Shown here: piece after piece, positions 47,756-60,577 of the stretch | Layout: the number at the start of each line of letters is the position of its first letter | How positions within the stretch are numbered: the first letter of the stretch is position 1 | DNA from: Datisca glomerata | Taxonomy: Eukaryota > Streptophyta > Magnoliopsida > Cucurbitales > Datiscaceae | Reading direction: 5' to 3' | DNA: 64,000 nucleotides | NCBI GenBank assembly: GCA_003255025.1 | Contig: QANY01004052.1 | Location: 1,488,001 to 1,552,000 of the forward strand | Notes under the pieces: generated by a model | What the model saw: only the letters and a program-made list of their open reading frames with translations | Told to the model about the DNA's origin: nothing | The model's database searches: none | Translations under genes and position numbers: made by a program

Positions 47756-48411
47756 TATGGTGTAAGTGATTCAGTACGGTTTAAGTTGTTTTAACGAACC
47801 GAACCGTAAATGCGGTTTATCATAAATAGGAACTAAACTGAACCTGTCAGAATGAAGAAATCACGCTGAATCGAACCGTCAAAATTTTTTCTAAACCGCA
47901 CCGAACCAGTAAAATAAACAGAATAAGTTCTATTGAAAATAAGTAATTCTTAGTTTGAACAATTTCCTGAAAACGTAAATTTTCATGTGGAAACAGAAAA
48001 GAACGAATTGAGATCATTCTTATCCAAAGTTCTATTAATAGATTATAAATACAATCAAAAACTAATAAAATTCTTATAAGCATCAGAAAATTCATAAGAA
48101 AAAAAACAAAATACAAACGAGTCTGAGAGAGAAAATTCATAAGGAAAAAAACAAAATACAAACGAGTCTGAGAGAGAGGGAGTAAGGAAGTGGTGAAAAT
48201 GTTTATGGATTAGGGTTACGGAAAATCTCTTTATATATTGAATATGCGGTTCGGTTTAGAGCAATTTTTTCATAAATATCGTAGGCCGAACCGAACCGTG
48301 AACTTATCACATATTAGGGACCGAATCAAACCGTCAAAAACGTTGAGACCGACCGAACCGCATCAGTTCGGTCCGGTTCGGTCGGTTTCAACGGTTTTTC
48401 TTACACCCCTA
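47756..48411. mobile_element. hAT-like non-autonomous element, copy 4, with exact 8-bp target duplication
   Basis: A 656-bp element flanked by identical ATCAATAT octamers (47748-47755 and 48412-48419). Termini are TATGGTGTAAG and the inverted TTAGGGGTGTAAG. Both ends carry the GGTTCGG-type subterminal repeats of copies 1-3, while the interior is unrelated and longer. It contains a tandem duplication of 45 bp (48086-48130 and 48131-48175). No transposase is encoded. Confidence 0.85.
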
Positions 48412-48574
48412 ATCAATATATGACACACAATTTACAATTATTTTAACCAGTAATGTATTTGTGGACCACTTGAATAAAAGATTAATTAAATTATTTTCTT
48501 GAGAGATAATGAGGTTTATAAATTTTGATGAAACCCTGATGATATGAATAACTATAACCAACAAGAATATTTCA

Positions 48575-48917
48575 ATTCACCGTTATCAAATGATGTTTCT
48601 TCACGTAGATTATTATTGAAGAAAAATGTCCAATCATGCTATTGCGGATTTTAGATACAGTTGATGGTTTATGTAATGGAACTTGACTGGTATGTCATGA
48701 CTTTCATCGTGCAAAATTGGACAACATATTGGGAAAATGTTTTCATTCTAAAAATTATATTGATCCCAGCAAACGAGGAAGGTTATCCGTTCAAATTAAA
48801 AAGAAAACAGTTCATGTGTGTTTCTGTTTTGTAATGGCAATCAATAAAGTTCAAGGACAGACAGTTTCTCATGTTGGTATCTATCTTCCTCGACACGTGT
48901 TTTCTCATAGTCAATAA
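48575..48917 (+). pseudogene. Helitron helicase (PIF1-like) C-terminal fragment
   Basis: Reads NDVSSRRLLLKKN, then after a one-base shift PIMLLRILDTVDGLCNGT, a stop, and from 48717 DNILGKCFHSKN to VMAINKVQGQTVSHVGIYLP. These match the conserved helicase motifs V and VI region of Rep/helicase proteins of plant Helitrons (family form: INKSQGQT). Only this short tail is present, with at least one stop and one shift. No Rep domain is visible in the window. Confidence 0.8.
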
Positions 48918-49271
48918 TTATATGTTATGTCTTCACGAACTGTTTCGATGACAACGACAAAAATATTGATTATATGTTTGTATTTAAGGTTGAATTTGAG
49001 AATGATTCCTGTAGAAATATTCTAATACATTAAAAAATATTACTTTAAATTACATGTACAATAAAATATTATTGTTTAAAACACATTTTACTTCTTTTAA
49101 AAAAAACATGCTCTCTTAGGATACTTTTAGAAAAAAACACGAAATAGGATCTTATCAAATACATAACTAACATCATACAAAAGCTTATAGTGTCAGTAAA
49201 TTTACATTTATCATAACTGCATAATAGATAACTCCACCACAAATGAATGTAAGATGATGACGATTGGACAG
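48918..49271. other. intergenic spacer downstream of the rhodanese gene
   Basis: AT-rich; contains the probable 3' UTR of the - strand rhodanese gene. No other feature seen. Confidence 0.5.
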
Positions 49272-50787
49272 TCAACTGCTCTTACCGGCAGCTTGTAAGA
49301 GGATAAGCAATTGAAGAAAGTAGTAAGAGGCTCCCCCAATAGTAGCATATTGTAGCTTCTCTGTTCCTTCGACTGCTGGAAAATCTAGGTCTGCTGCTCT
49401 ATTAAAACCTCCTACCAACCACCCCAAGTCCATGTATCCTTCTTCATGTAACTTAGAGACTGCCACTATCGACCTTAATACATATTTCCATAAATCAATA
49501 TGAATTCCACAACAATAAAAAAGCTTAACTTTGAATCTGGTTGATGAATTTATAGTTTAGTTTCATACAACTGTTTCACCGTTCTAAATAACTACTGATC
49601 CTGAAATAGAACTCTTAGATTCTTGTCTACTTAAAAATCAGAATCAGTATATCCAATCTGTCAATACCTCAATACACAAGTATTTTGGCAGACTTCTAAT
49701 TTTAAGGACTAATGATAAAAAAATAAAGTTAAGGATCGAAATGAAAAAATGCCATGATTTGAGTTCAAAATGATAATTTAGCAAAAAAGGTGGTGTGTTC
49801 TATTAAAACAGATAAATTACTTCAACTTTCCACGTAATGTGTTTTAATTACGCGGATTCTCTCTGTGGATTGAGAATTTACAGAGTCATTAATTTTATTT
49901 TACATACAAATAACTTCAAATAATTTTTCCTAAAATCCCCTCACATTTTGCACTTTTTCTATAATAAGTTCATATTATCAAGCATCGATTTATACAAGTA
50001 TAATATTTAAGCAAAAAATTAGAGTATGACAAATAATAATAAACTAGCAATATGAATTTATTTAAATAAATGCAAGTTCTAAGGATATTGAGAAAAAAAA
50101 AGTTGCATGAACTTATTTAGAAATAAAATAAAACTAGAGGGTGTTTACGAAAATGATATAAAACAAGAGGTGTATCGTGTAATTAAGATAAAAACTTGAG
50201 AGACTGATGTAAGTTATCAAACGTAAATAAATTTCAATCCAAATTACTGTGTTAATTATTGGCCCTATTAAACTGATTTAGAAGTGATCATAAGAACATA
50301 AAGAGTAAATTAGGGGTTCTGACCTGAGACCCTCGCCACAGGCAACAAGAAGCTTGGCGTCTTTATCAGGAACAGCAATCTCTACTTCCTTAACAAAGTC
50401 AGGATTTAAGGTTGTAAGGTACTGACCCGTCCATAATCCAATATACCCAAAATGCACCCACTTCTTTAACAGTGTAATTAGGCTGTTATCTGTATCCTTC
50501 ACAAAGAGTGGCACGTGCACTGACCCTTTCACACGTGCCTTCTCTCTCTCCCACACTGGTCTGATGTCCAACAGTGTGTAGCCGTCGGAGTTCATGGCCG
50601 TGGCTGCTTCATTTGGTTGTATGGGTCTGACGGTACCGGATTGTATAAGCTGCCGGCCGCTGCTGGAAACAGCTTCGACTTGAAATGTAAGTGATCTTGG
50701 TGGTGTGGTGGTGGTTGGGAGAAAAGATAGCTTAGTTTCATTCTTCAAGATGGACTGTTTGTGAAGATAACTAAGTTGGATTGCCAT
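49272..50787 (-). CDS. STR10: rhodanese-like domain protein, chloroplast-targeted (STR10 type)
   Basis: Sulfurtransferase-fold protein related to Arabidopsis At3g08920; its biochemical role in plants is not established. Two exons, 50324-50787 and 49272-49473, with a GT-AG intron of 850 bp, give 221 aa with Arg155 split across the junction. The first 40 or so residues are Ser/Thr/Lys-rich with few acids, as in a plastid transit peptide. The rhodanese domain runs from about 50 to 200 with the LLDIRPVWEREKARVKGSVHVP motif (72-93) and the active-site loop CGEGLRS starting at Cys150. The GWLVGGF segment follows, and the C-terminal 20 residues contain a hydrophobic stretch YYFLQLLILLQ. Reading through the intron adds only 14 codons before a stop. 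Confidence 0.94.
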
Positions 50788-51702
50788 TCTCTCTCTAACT
50801 TATCCCCAACTATTTGCTGTCACTGATTTATGAGAATTATCAAGCCCTTATTTCTTGGGCAATTAGATTCTTTCGTCATTCCCTTATTTACTTCCATTTT
50901 TCTTTTTTTTATCATTTCTGGTTTGATCTGGGGCCTTAATTTTTGGCTTTTTTCCATTTTTGGTTTGATGTGGAGCCTCAATTTGGCTTGAATTAAACAC
51001 AGACTACGATGAATACGGGATTTTATTTAACCATGTAATATGTTCCTCATTCATTACTTAATTAATAAAATTATCATAAAATTTTTTTAAAATATTATCA
51101 ATAAATAATTAACATATCACGTGATCAATTTTTATAGAGGAAAGTCTTAGAGAAAATCTTAAATTGTTTTGACATCTTAATTCTATCTTGGTGGGAATTT
51201 GAGAATTAATAATAGGTGAGAAAATCTAATCAACAACTGCAATAATAATCAACCTGATTCAACAATGCAATACTTCAGATTTTCTTTTTCAGTTACGCGA
51301 ATTGAAAATGGGACCTTACTTTTCTGTTCGATCCAGTCTCAATTTTGGCCAAAAATCAAAACAATTAGCTACGTTACAAAACCTGAAATAAAGAGAATGA
51401 GTTGTTTCTTGGACAATCCCAACTGACGTGTGAAAAGTTAAACAATTTACAAAACCTGCGGTGCCCGAGGGTGTTAATTACAAAAGAATTTAGGAGGGCC
51501 ATTCAATTTACATCTCCAATGTCTAGGCCATGGTGGAAACTAGACATTGTAAATTAATCCCAAGAATTTTTAGTTACAATTACAGCACCTTCTGGCACAA
51601 TGAGCATGAGCTGACTTGATAGCACAAGTTCATGCAGTTTTCCACACATGTAACTGCTGCGAGCTTGAAGAATCATGAATCATGTCTCTTTGATAGGTTC
51701 TC
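50788..51702. other. intergenic region between STR10 and the HAD phosphatase gene
   Basis: It holds the STR10 promoter and the 3' UTR of the HAD gene, both on the - strand. TTTTTGGCTTTTTTCC-type and TTTGGTTTGATG phrases are repeated at 50920-50975. No additional gene seen. Confidence 0.5.
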
Positions 51703-54418
51703 TCATGTAGCCAGACCAGAAGCAGGAATTCCATGCATTTGAAACCATTCGGACATGCGAAATTTCTCGTGAAGTATAGGCCTAACATCCCTTTGCAAAG
51801 CTAGGTGTTTGAGCAGTGGAAGAATCACCTCCAAAAGCTAAATGAGCCACATAATGAAATGTGTAAATTAGCATTTGAAAGATTTTTTTTCGTTTGTAAC
51901 ATCTTTATTCAATTCAGAATCTATGACTGCCTACCTGATCATCATAAGGCTGAGCTGCAGAGAACGGGATGCATGGTATTCCATTCAATGGTTGCACCAA
52001 GAAACTAAATGGATTGTTATCAACAATAACAGCTCGACACAGATCTTTCGACAAACAAGATAGATCTTTCACGTGTTCTCGATGTTCCCTGCAATTTACA
52101 GGAGTCGCGTATTTTGTCAGCCTTGATGTTATTTTGTGAAACCCAAGTTGATGTTCTCATCTTCAGGTTCCCATCTTCAATGTTGTATCAGGTGTATTCA
52201 TCATAAGTAAATGTTGACTATCAAAATTTAAGGACAAGCAGGGAAAATAAATGTAATGTCCGTGTATATGCCCATAAGTTGACAAGTTCTACCATAATCA
52301 GCTATTAAAAACCATAGCTAGACATATTGTACAGTTTAAACACACAACATTGAAAGAAAGTGAAGTGTCCTAATATCATAGGTTAGGTAAGACAGAAGCA
52401 TTTGTAGACACCTCATTCAGCGTTCCAACTATTGTGCCATTCTTTTGCATTTCCAAATTTATCTTCTATTTGCTATAGAGACTAACCATTGTAATTCTAC
52501 AAAATAAATTCTTGTATTATATTTGATTTGACGGGTTGCAGAACAAAAAGCAGAGAGACCACAGAAGCAATCAAGGACAATATTTGTAGTTTTTTTACCA
52601 GATCATCATGCTCCTGATGAAGGACCTTGCTAGTGTTCCACAAAACCATTAAACCTAGGCTAAATATCTGCCGTTCAAATAATTAAACATAGTTTAAAAC
52701 TTGCTGTTGCAATGGATACTTTGATAGACTATTGCTACTTCTGACACATAAATAAGTTATCCAACCAAAAAGGATCTTTAAACAGGGAAACCTTTATTTG
52801 AAAGCACTTGATTGAGCTGACTCTGACAAGAAGTCTCTCAAACAGACTAACTTTACCTACCTCTCTTAAAGTGTAATAGTTACTGAAAAAGCAAAACTCA
52901 CGTGCTAACCGTTGAAGGCCGATAGAGGCGAAGGCTGAATCGATTCTCTTCATCTATTCTATCAACAAGTGGTCTAGCATAACCTGCATGAGGGCAAGAA
53001 ATACATATGAGAATACAAATAAAATGAGGACATTCAAAGAAGACGATGATAATCAGCTCAAACCTTCTAGACCAGCAGTGAATAAAACAAGATCCGCAAA
53101 TTCACCAATCTGGTTTAAGAACTCTCTCAAACCAGGCCGTTCAAACACTGTCACATAACTGATCTTAGGTTTTCCTTCACATTCCTTTGATCCAGAGTAA
53201 ACAATTAATCATGATTCAAGCACATGCAGTACAGTTTATTTAATAATAACAAAACTGTGAAGTCCAAAATGAAAACAAACCTTATCTGAAGATACACATT
53301 CTAGCTCGAACCACTTCAACCCAGCGTCTATTGCTTGCGTACGAATAATGGCAGGCAAACTAGATGTTTCATATGCACATACAAGTGTTTCATCCAAATC
53401 AAGAACCACCTACATGCCAAAATCACATTTTTTCACAGTTTAAAACAAAAATATGGCTTTACCATAAGATGATATAATTAGAGTTTTCCCAATGAATCAT
53501 CAATCAACGTAATTAAAAAGTAGACCAGTTCAGATTAAATCCTTGACGCTCATAGAAGATAGAAGTAGCATCATCCCTCTAGTAATAGCAGCAAGCATAC
53601 TAATTGATATAATAGGAAAAAAATATTACATCCTCTTAATTAGAAAATCGAAACAGCATGGCTTCAAGTTTCTGTTTGTGGTCCTGGCACCATTTGAGGC
53701 TCGGAAGCAGCTCACACATTTGGCAAAATATCATTATATGTCTATGTATCCAGACTGTAAACTACACCAACGGTAGCATCTTCTTTAATTCTTACTTTAT
53801 ATAGAATTCATAACTTCTTAAAATTTCCAAATTTTCAAATCATATTATATTTACTAGCACATCAATTATAAGGTGTATAACAGAAATCAAAGTCCGATTC
53901 TACACAAGCTTTTAATAAATCAAACCAGCTCCGATAAACAATTTTGTGGAGCTAATAATGAACACAATCAGTTATTAGAATATCAGTTATACCGGAGACA
54001 GCAAAATTTCCTATAATATAGTTATAATTAGAAAAAGAAGTGAAATTAAGTAGAAAGAGAAAGAAGACTTGAAATGACAAGCAAAGATAAAGCATACCGT
54101 GAGCTTTTCTAAAGGCTGATCGTGACCATCAACACCACAACCGTCGACCAAACCGCTGTGAGAGCTTACATGCGGAACTGAAGACTGATGCAGAGGTAGC
54201 TCGACGACCGGTAAAGGCTTAAAGTCGAGCGAGGAGGATGCAAGTAGCGGATGTCTGAAGCCGATATAGGACAGGACCTGAGCCAGAGAAGGCGCACACC
54301 TCACGATCTGAACGATTATTTGAAAGAAGAAAGTCAACCAATCCATCAAAGCTCGCCATACTTGCACAGACCTCGGCGTGTAGACCTCCGCCTGACCAAT
54401 CTGCGCCATAGCCATCAA
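51703..54418 (-). CDS. HAD-superfamily, NIF/FCP1-like phosphatase
   Basis: A predicted Asp-based phosphatase of the CTD-phosphatase/TIM50-like group, similar to Arabidopsis At3g55960; substrate unknown. Six exons on the - strand (54098-54418, 53281-53409, 53064-53184, 52902-52983, 51935-52088, 51703-51837) join in frame to 313 aa. Residues 18-42 are hydrophobic (WRALMDWLTFFFQIIVQIV), possibly a membrane anchor. Motif I is VVLDLDETLV with nucleophile Asp111 and general acid Asp113. Motif II is the VLFTAGLEGYA segment (about 183-193), and the later acidic motif is VIVDNNP (Asp241, Asn242). Start: MMAMAQIGQAEVYTPRS contains Met at positions 1, 2 and 4, and the family aligns best from Met4, so three extra residues are possible. 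Confidence 0.93.
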
Positions 54419-54474
54419 TCGCAGACGGAGAGAGAGATTCCAAAATTCACACAGAGACGAGAAAATAAAAGTTA

Positions 54475-55740
54475 AAAAGAAATGGCTTTAGAAAGAGTGT
54501 CTGTCGACACTGAATCTATTTGTCTGTTATTTAAATTTAATAATAAATAATATTTTCTTTAAATGAATATTATTATTTCCTTCAGAAAAATATTTAATTG
54601 TTTTTTGCGGGTGACGGTGTTGGGCAGTTGGCTTTTGGCGCTACGGCTAATAAGGCTGCTTTCTATCATTTAAATTAAATTTTTGGGTTTATTTGCAGAC
54701 AAAGACGTCAATTATTTGATATTTATATATTTAAATATTTTAGGGGTTCATGGATCTGTGCTTCCTAGCTGGCGTGGCTAAGGAGCAAGTCATGGCGTGG
54801 CCCAATCATAAAGTTTTTAGGCTACAATTAATCCCTTTCTTTGTTGGATAATAAAACTTCTTACCAATAATGTCTTTATCAAAATTTTAAGATTAAGGAT
54901 AAAGATATTTTCAGACATTTGATTAATTTCTTACACACGAGTAAAAAAACCATAAATTCAATTTACATTATTTGTTTAATTTTTATATGATTAGATTTTA
55001 AATCACATATGTTATATCTTATATGTGTGAACATGAGAGACTCCGCAAAGTAAAATTTAAATTTGATCACTGTAATATTTCATAATGTTGGTGATATAAC
55101 TTAAGATAATACAATAGCGTAAAAACCTTAAACAATTGGGTTGAGATACAAAAATCTCCACTCTCTCTAAGGAGATTCAATCATTTGATGGTTGATATAC
55201 AAGAGACTTCTTTAGACATTTCTCCTTCAATATAAAACAATCTTAATTAAAACATTGTATAGCGTTCACCTCAAACTGTATAAATAGATAAACTTAAAGT
55301 TTAACTAGAATAATACCTCGACTGGCCAACTCTCAAAATAAAATATGAAAGATGCAGAACAAAAGTAATGATGAGATTGATATATCGTACAATGAAGACT
55401 TGAAGTGTTTCAGAAATAAAAAAAAATTAAGAGGTATTTATGGTATAGTTATAAACCCTTAAAAATTAATAAGAATATTATACGCATAAACGTAATAAAA
55501 GAAAAAAAAACACATAACATGTATAAAATCAAATATCCTTCAAGATAATTTCGCGTAACTTGTCAATTTTTTATCTCCTCCTTTTAATTCTTAAGAAACC
55601 CTAGAATTATTTTTCAAGATCATTGAAATTACACAATTATCCATTTCCTAGCTCCTTAGTTTTAAAGACAGTTCAAATTATGCAAATAAATATTAAGATT
55701 TAACAATACATAATTTTAATATAACTTATTATGACAATCT
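54475..55740. other. intergenic AT-rich region upstream of the HAD gene
   Basis: Carries the HAD gene promoter close to 54420-54600, then gene-free AT-rich DNA. A GGGTGACGGTGTTGGGCAGT-type GC patch occurs near 54610. Nothing else recognised. Confidence 0.5.
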
Positions 55741-56081
55741 TGTTGGATAAAAAAATCATTATCGGTATAAACTTTATCTCTATTTTCTCTCTAACGATGG
55801 GATGTCAGGTAGAATAGAATGGTTTCTCTTAATCGTGTGACCTGGAGACCATAACCACTTATAGATAATTTATCTTTTGGTATTTCTATTTTAGTTCATC
55901 ATAAAAATAGAAATTACTCTAAAGTCTCTACACATTAAATGACCCACAACCTATCAGATATATTAAAACATCAATTATCTAAAGCCTTTGTTGATCACTT
56001 TTAATTGGATTTATACTTATTTGACAGTCAGCAATGCATGATTATTCGCATATAAGTCTAACATTAGATTAAGATCCTACA
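55741..56081 (-). mobile_element. short 3' LTR (341 bp) of a reverse copia element
   Basis: Bounded by TGTTGGAT and ATCCTACA, which are inverted complements with one mismatch. It is followed on the + strand by ATCTCTCACTTGGAC, the complement of a copia polypurine tract (GTCCAAGTGAGAGAT), and then by copia RNase H on the - strand. It is much shorter than the other LTRs here, indicating a third lineage. Confidence 0.75.
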
Positions 56082-56097
56082 ATCTCTCACTTGGACT
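56082..56097 (-). other. polypurine tract of the 341-bp-LTR element
   Basis: On the - strand, TCCAAGTGAGAGATT directly precedes the LTR's TG, as required for plus-strand priming. Confidence 0.75.
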
Positions 56098-56472
56098 ATA
56101 TGTATAACCTTATAATTATGCTTTGCAAAAATAATCGAACGAGCTCAACTTTACTGTCACAACCAAAATGCATCTATAACCAATCTGGTCCATCAATCAT
56201 ACCAACATAGGATCAAAGCAGCATTCACTACATCAATCGTAACTCTACCCAGCAATGGTCATGTATGTCAATACAACTTAACGACATGGATCATGATGAG
56301 GATGTGTAGCATGGAAACTTCATGTAATGTGATCCTAACATGCCTATTTCCAACTGGTCCTCCGTAAACCTTAGTGAGATCAAATCATGCCCGAATCAGA
56401 GTGTGAATTAGTCAAAACTTTATTATTACAGAAATTAACTTAAAATATCCATAAACCAAAATAACTGAAAAT

Positions 56473-58853
56473 ATGTCTATAAAAAAGAGCATCCAAAATC
56501 ACAAACTCTCACTAAAATCGAATATCATCAACCGATATGACACTCATAAGAGTAGTGTGCTCATGAAATTGTTTGGGTGGCAATCTCTTAGTAAGCAGAT
56601 ATGCAATCATGGAGTTTGTTCCGACGTACTCTATAGACAACTGTCCACTCATAACTATTTCCTTAACAATCAGGAACTTGATGTCTATGTACCTCGACTT
56701 TGCCGAGATCTTGTTGTTATTAGAATAGAGGATTGTTGTCTTATTGTCACAAAATAACTTGAGTGGTTTTTCAATAATGTTCACTATTCGCAGCCCTGTG
56801 ATAAAATTACGGAATCATATTCTGTGATTGGAAGCCACATAACATGCTATGAACTCTGCTGCCATTGTAGAAGAGGCTATAAGTGAATTTTTAGCGCTCT
56901 TACATGAGACAACACCTCCAGCTAGCAGAAAAATATAGCCTTACATAGATTTCATACTATATAGGCATCTAGCAAAATCATAGTCAATATATCCAACGAT
57001 CTCAATCTGATCTAACCTCCGATACGTGAGCACGTAGTTTTTTATTCTCTGTAAGTACCGCAAGACCCGTTTAGCTGCTTTCCAATGGTCTATGCCTGAA
57101 TTGATTAAATACTTGCCCAACATCTAAGTCACGTATACAATATCCGAACGTGTACAAACTTAAGCATACATCAAAGTTCCTACTACTGAGGCATAGAGAA
57201 TCTTCTGCATTTCTTTTTCCTCAAAATCATTCTAGGACACTGATAGAAACTAAACTTATCTCTCTCAACTATAGGGGTATCACCTGGTTTACAATCTTGC
57301 ATGCCATATCTTTTGAGAACCTTTTCAATATAGCTCTTTTGTGATAATCCAAGAATATCTTGAGAACGATCTTCATGTATATGGATCCCTAATACAAAAG
57401 AGGCGTCACCAAGTTCTTTCATCTCAAAATTATTAGCTATAAATCTCTTGGTATCATGCAATAAGCATATATCATTATTGCAAGCAAAATATCATCCACA
57501 TATAGAACCAGAAAAATATGCATGCTCCCGTAGAACTTATGGTATATACAATCATCGACTAAATTCATCTCAAAACCAAACGAGATGATCACCTAATGAA
57601 ACTTGAAATATCATTGTCGAGATGTCTGCTTAAGTCTATAGATGAATTTTTTAAGTTTGTAAACCATATTCTTTGGGTCTCCCGAAACAAAGTTTACTGG
57701 TTGCACCATATAAATTATCTCTTCAACATCACCATTGAGAAACAGTGTCTTTACATCCACATGATGCAGCTCAAGATTGAAATGCACCGCTAATGCCATT
57801 ATAATCCTATAAGAGTATTTCGTAGAAACCAAAGAAAAAGTCTATTTATAGTCAATGCCTTCTTTCTGTGTAAAGCCATTTACGATAAGACAAGCATTGT
57901 ATCTTACCACATGGCCATTTGAATCCCCATTGGTATTAAAAAACCATTTGCAACAAATGAGTTTCACACTTTCTGGTAATGAGACAAGACCCCACACGTC
58001 ATTGTCTTTCAAGGACTTTATCTCCTCATTCAGAGCATCGATCCACTTCGGAGAGTTAGAAATTTCAATGGCTTGACGAAAGTTGATTGGGTCATCTTTC
58101 ATCACTCCAATGTCTACCTCATGTTCTTGAAGAAATACAATACAACTTTCTTACACTACACTTCTTCACTCTCTAGTAGATCTCCTTCATGGCATAGGTT
58201 CTTTAGATGCTAGAGTTTGTTCTTCTAGAACAATCTCTTGAATGAGAGGTTCTCTGATATTGTCTTGATGTATTTGTGTCATTAGCAATGTTAGGAACAC
58301 AATCTTAATCGATAGTAATAACACTTATGGGAATATCAATATATTCCTCCTAAAAGACATCCCAAACTCGGCATCCTCAAAGAACTGGACGTTTCCCGTC
58401 TCAAAATCGACCTAGTCGTGGGATCATAAAACTCGTACCCCCTAGATGTTTTAGAATATCAAACAAGATAGCAATTCACCATCCTTAAGTCCAGTTTCTC
58501 TTCATAATGCCTATAAGGCCTTGCCTCAGCTGGACACCCCAAACGTGTAAATGTCTTAGACTAGTTTTCTTGTCGGTCCAAAGTTCACATGGGGTCTTGA
58601 TAGTTGTTTTAGTTAGAACTCTGTTAAGGATATATACTACAGTTTTAAGTGCTTCATCCTAGAGTGATTCTAGTAAGGTAGAATGACTAATTATATTCAT
58701 CACCACGTCCTTAAGCATTATGTTTCATCTTTCAGCAACACAATTCATAGTAGGTGAACCTGACATAGGGTATTGTGGGTTGATGCCACATTCCTCTACG
58801 AATTTAGCAAATAGTTATGGACGTTGTGTTCGAATTATGTCCATAAGGTAGGG
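56473..58853 (-). pseudogene. copia pol remnant (integrase end, RT, RNase H), reverse
   Basis: From high to low coordinates it shows the end of the integrase core (about 58850-58450, with HLHVWGCPAEARPY), then reverse transcriptase. The RT part is KWIDALNEEIKSLKDNDVW at about 58000-58050, HHVDVKTLFLNGDVEE at about 57730-57775, and the thumb MKELGDASFVLGIHI at about 57380-57425. RNase H follows (KLFCDNKTTILYSNNNKIS at about 56700-56760). Stops and shifts separate these parts. The upstream half (gag, protease, integrase start) has been separated from it by the forward LTR at 58854. Confidence 0.88.
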
Positions 58854-60559
58854 TGTAATAACTATTTACGAGTATTTAGTTATTTCTAAGACATTTTGTA
58901 TTACTGAATTTAATGAATAAATAAAAGTTTTCCTTTAATTAAAGTGTGTTTATAATTTACTCAAGTTCTGAAACTATTATCAACGTAAGAAAAGTAAAGA
59001 TAAATGAGTCTTCCAGACAAACTCTTATGAAATAGTTCATAACGTTATTCGCAGTCTTAGAATCGACTGGACAATCAAATTCGATTACGACTCTTAAGTT
59101 GAACCTAAGAATGTCAGTCTTTGTGTAACATTTAACCTAGACATGTTATAAAACATGTTGAATAGACTGGTAGCAAATTAGTTTAGAGAAAAAATCATTT
59201 ATCTAGTTTTAAATCTAAGTGTTACACCTTAAGGATATTTTCATAATTACCTTAATCCTGAGGTGAATACGGAGCTTGACTTAGTTACTTGCGATATTTG
59301 ATATGTCAAATGAGTGAGTTCAAATTGGCAGACAATATCTCAGCTGTTAGGATCGTAATTCAACTATGTTAAAGTTACGTGATTCACTGATATGAAAATT
59401 CGTGGTTGGATTGCGAAAGCAACAATATCACCTTATGCTTTATTGATAGGTGTACGAGACAACTCATTATTATGTTTTTCTTATTCACAGTCGATAAAAG
59501 AGTTATGAAAATAATAGGAAGATGGGTAAAACAATAATTTTACATCCCCGCTCTTGTTACAAATATTCGCGATGGGTAATATGTTAAAATATTATGTGGA
59601 TCGTGAAATAAAATATTTTATTTGCACCAACAAAAAATGTAGCGCGCATGAATAGAAGAAACAATATCAATTGGACGAAAATGTATTTTGGTGCTAAGGT
59701 AAATTTCCTACAATTATATGTGATGAGTGTTGACACTTAATTAGTTAAGTGTGATTAATTTTATTAAAATGAATTAATTTATTATTTTTTAATTATTAGA
59801 TAATTAGTAAATAAAAAAATTAATTAACTGATAGAGATCAATTAAATTTATCAAATAGATTGATGAATTTCGATACAACATAAATTCTAAGAGGATATAT
59901 ACAAAATTCGACCGTGGTGGTTATTTTGGGGTTAATTTTCAAAAATTTAAAATATATAGGTATATTTACAAATTCATAAAATTAATAACTATATATATGT
60001 GATAGCAATTTGATTGCCACAATAAAATTGTATTAGATACAAAATAACTCTGGAACACAATAATTAATATTGATCAATACAGTGTGTAATTACTCAGAGA
60101 GAGGAAAAGAGTTTTCTTCCCCCAATGTCATGTTGCCGCCGAAATTTCAAATTGAAGGAAGAAAATTTTGATTTTCTTATTCAATCAAGTTGAGAGCCCA
60201 CACTCAGTTCCTAAATAAATTCTTACGAGATATAATTCTAAAATTAACAAGTGGTTATTGGTGTGAATAAAATTTTTGAAAATTGGTTCTTAAAGATCAA
60301 GCTTGAAGATTTGGATCTTGAAATTTGAAGAATGTGAAGAACAAATATAAAACCTTCATCAATTCAGAAAATTTTTGATACATCGCAAAGGTGAAAATCA
60401 TTTTTTTCTATTCGTTTTAATATCTGATATGCATGTGCGCTTGTTGTTTTGATTTTTAATTATTCAATTCGATTAAATAAGTTTAAAAATTTGATATTCC
60501 GTCTACGAACCGTTCGCGGTTCAAACTTGTTTTCCTTCAATTTTAAAATCAGCGATCCA
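58854..60559 (+). mobile_element. 5' LTR of a forward copia element
   Basis: About 1706 bp from TGTAATAACTATTTACGAG to AGCGATCCA, ending five bases before a tRNA primer site. The left boundary is inferred from the TG start and from the fact that the reverse element's integrase frame stops just there. The 3' LTR lies beyond the window. Exact left end uncertain by a few bases. Confidence 0.7.
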
Positions 60560-60564
60560 AAAAT

Positions 60565-60577
60565 TGGTATCAGAGCC
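60565..60577 (+). other. primer binding site (initiator Met tRNA)
   Basis: TGGTATCAGAGCC, the copia minus-strand primer site, just after the LTR's terminal CA. Confidence 0.9.

Noticed and set aside
54219..54443. Alternative - strand frame overlapping the HAD gene start
   Set aside because: It overlaps exon 1 in another frame. The frame beginning at 54418 matches the HAD family N-terminus and joins correctly to five further exons.
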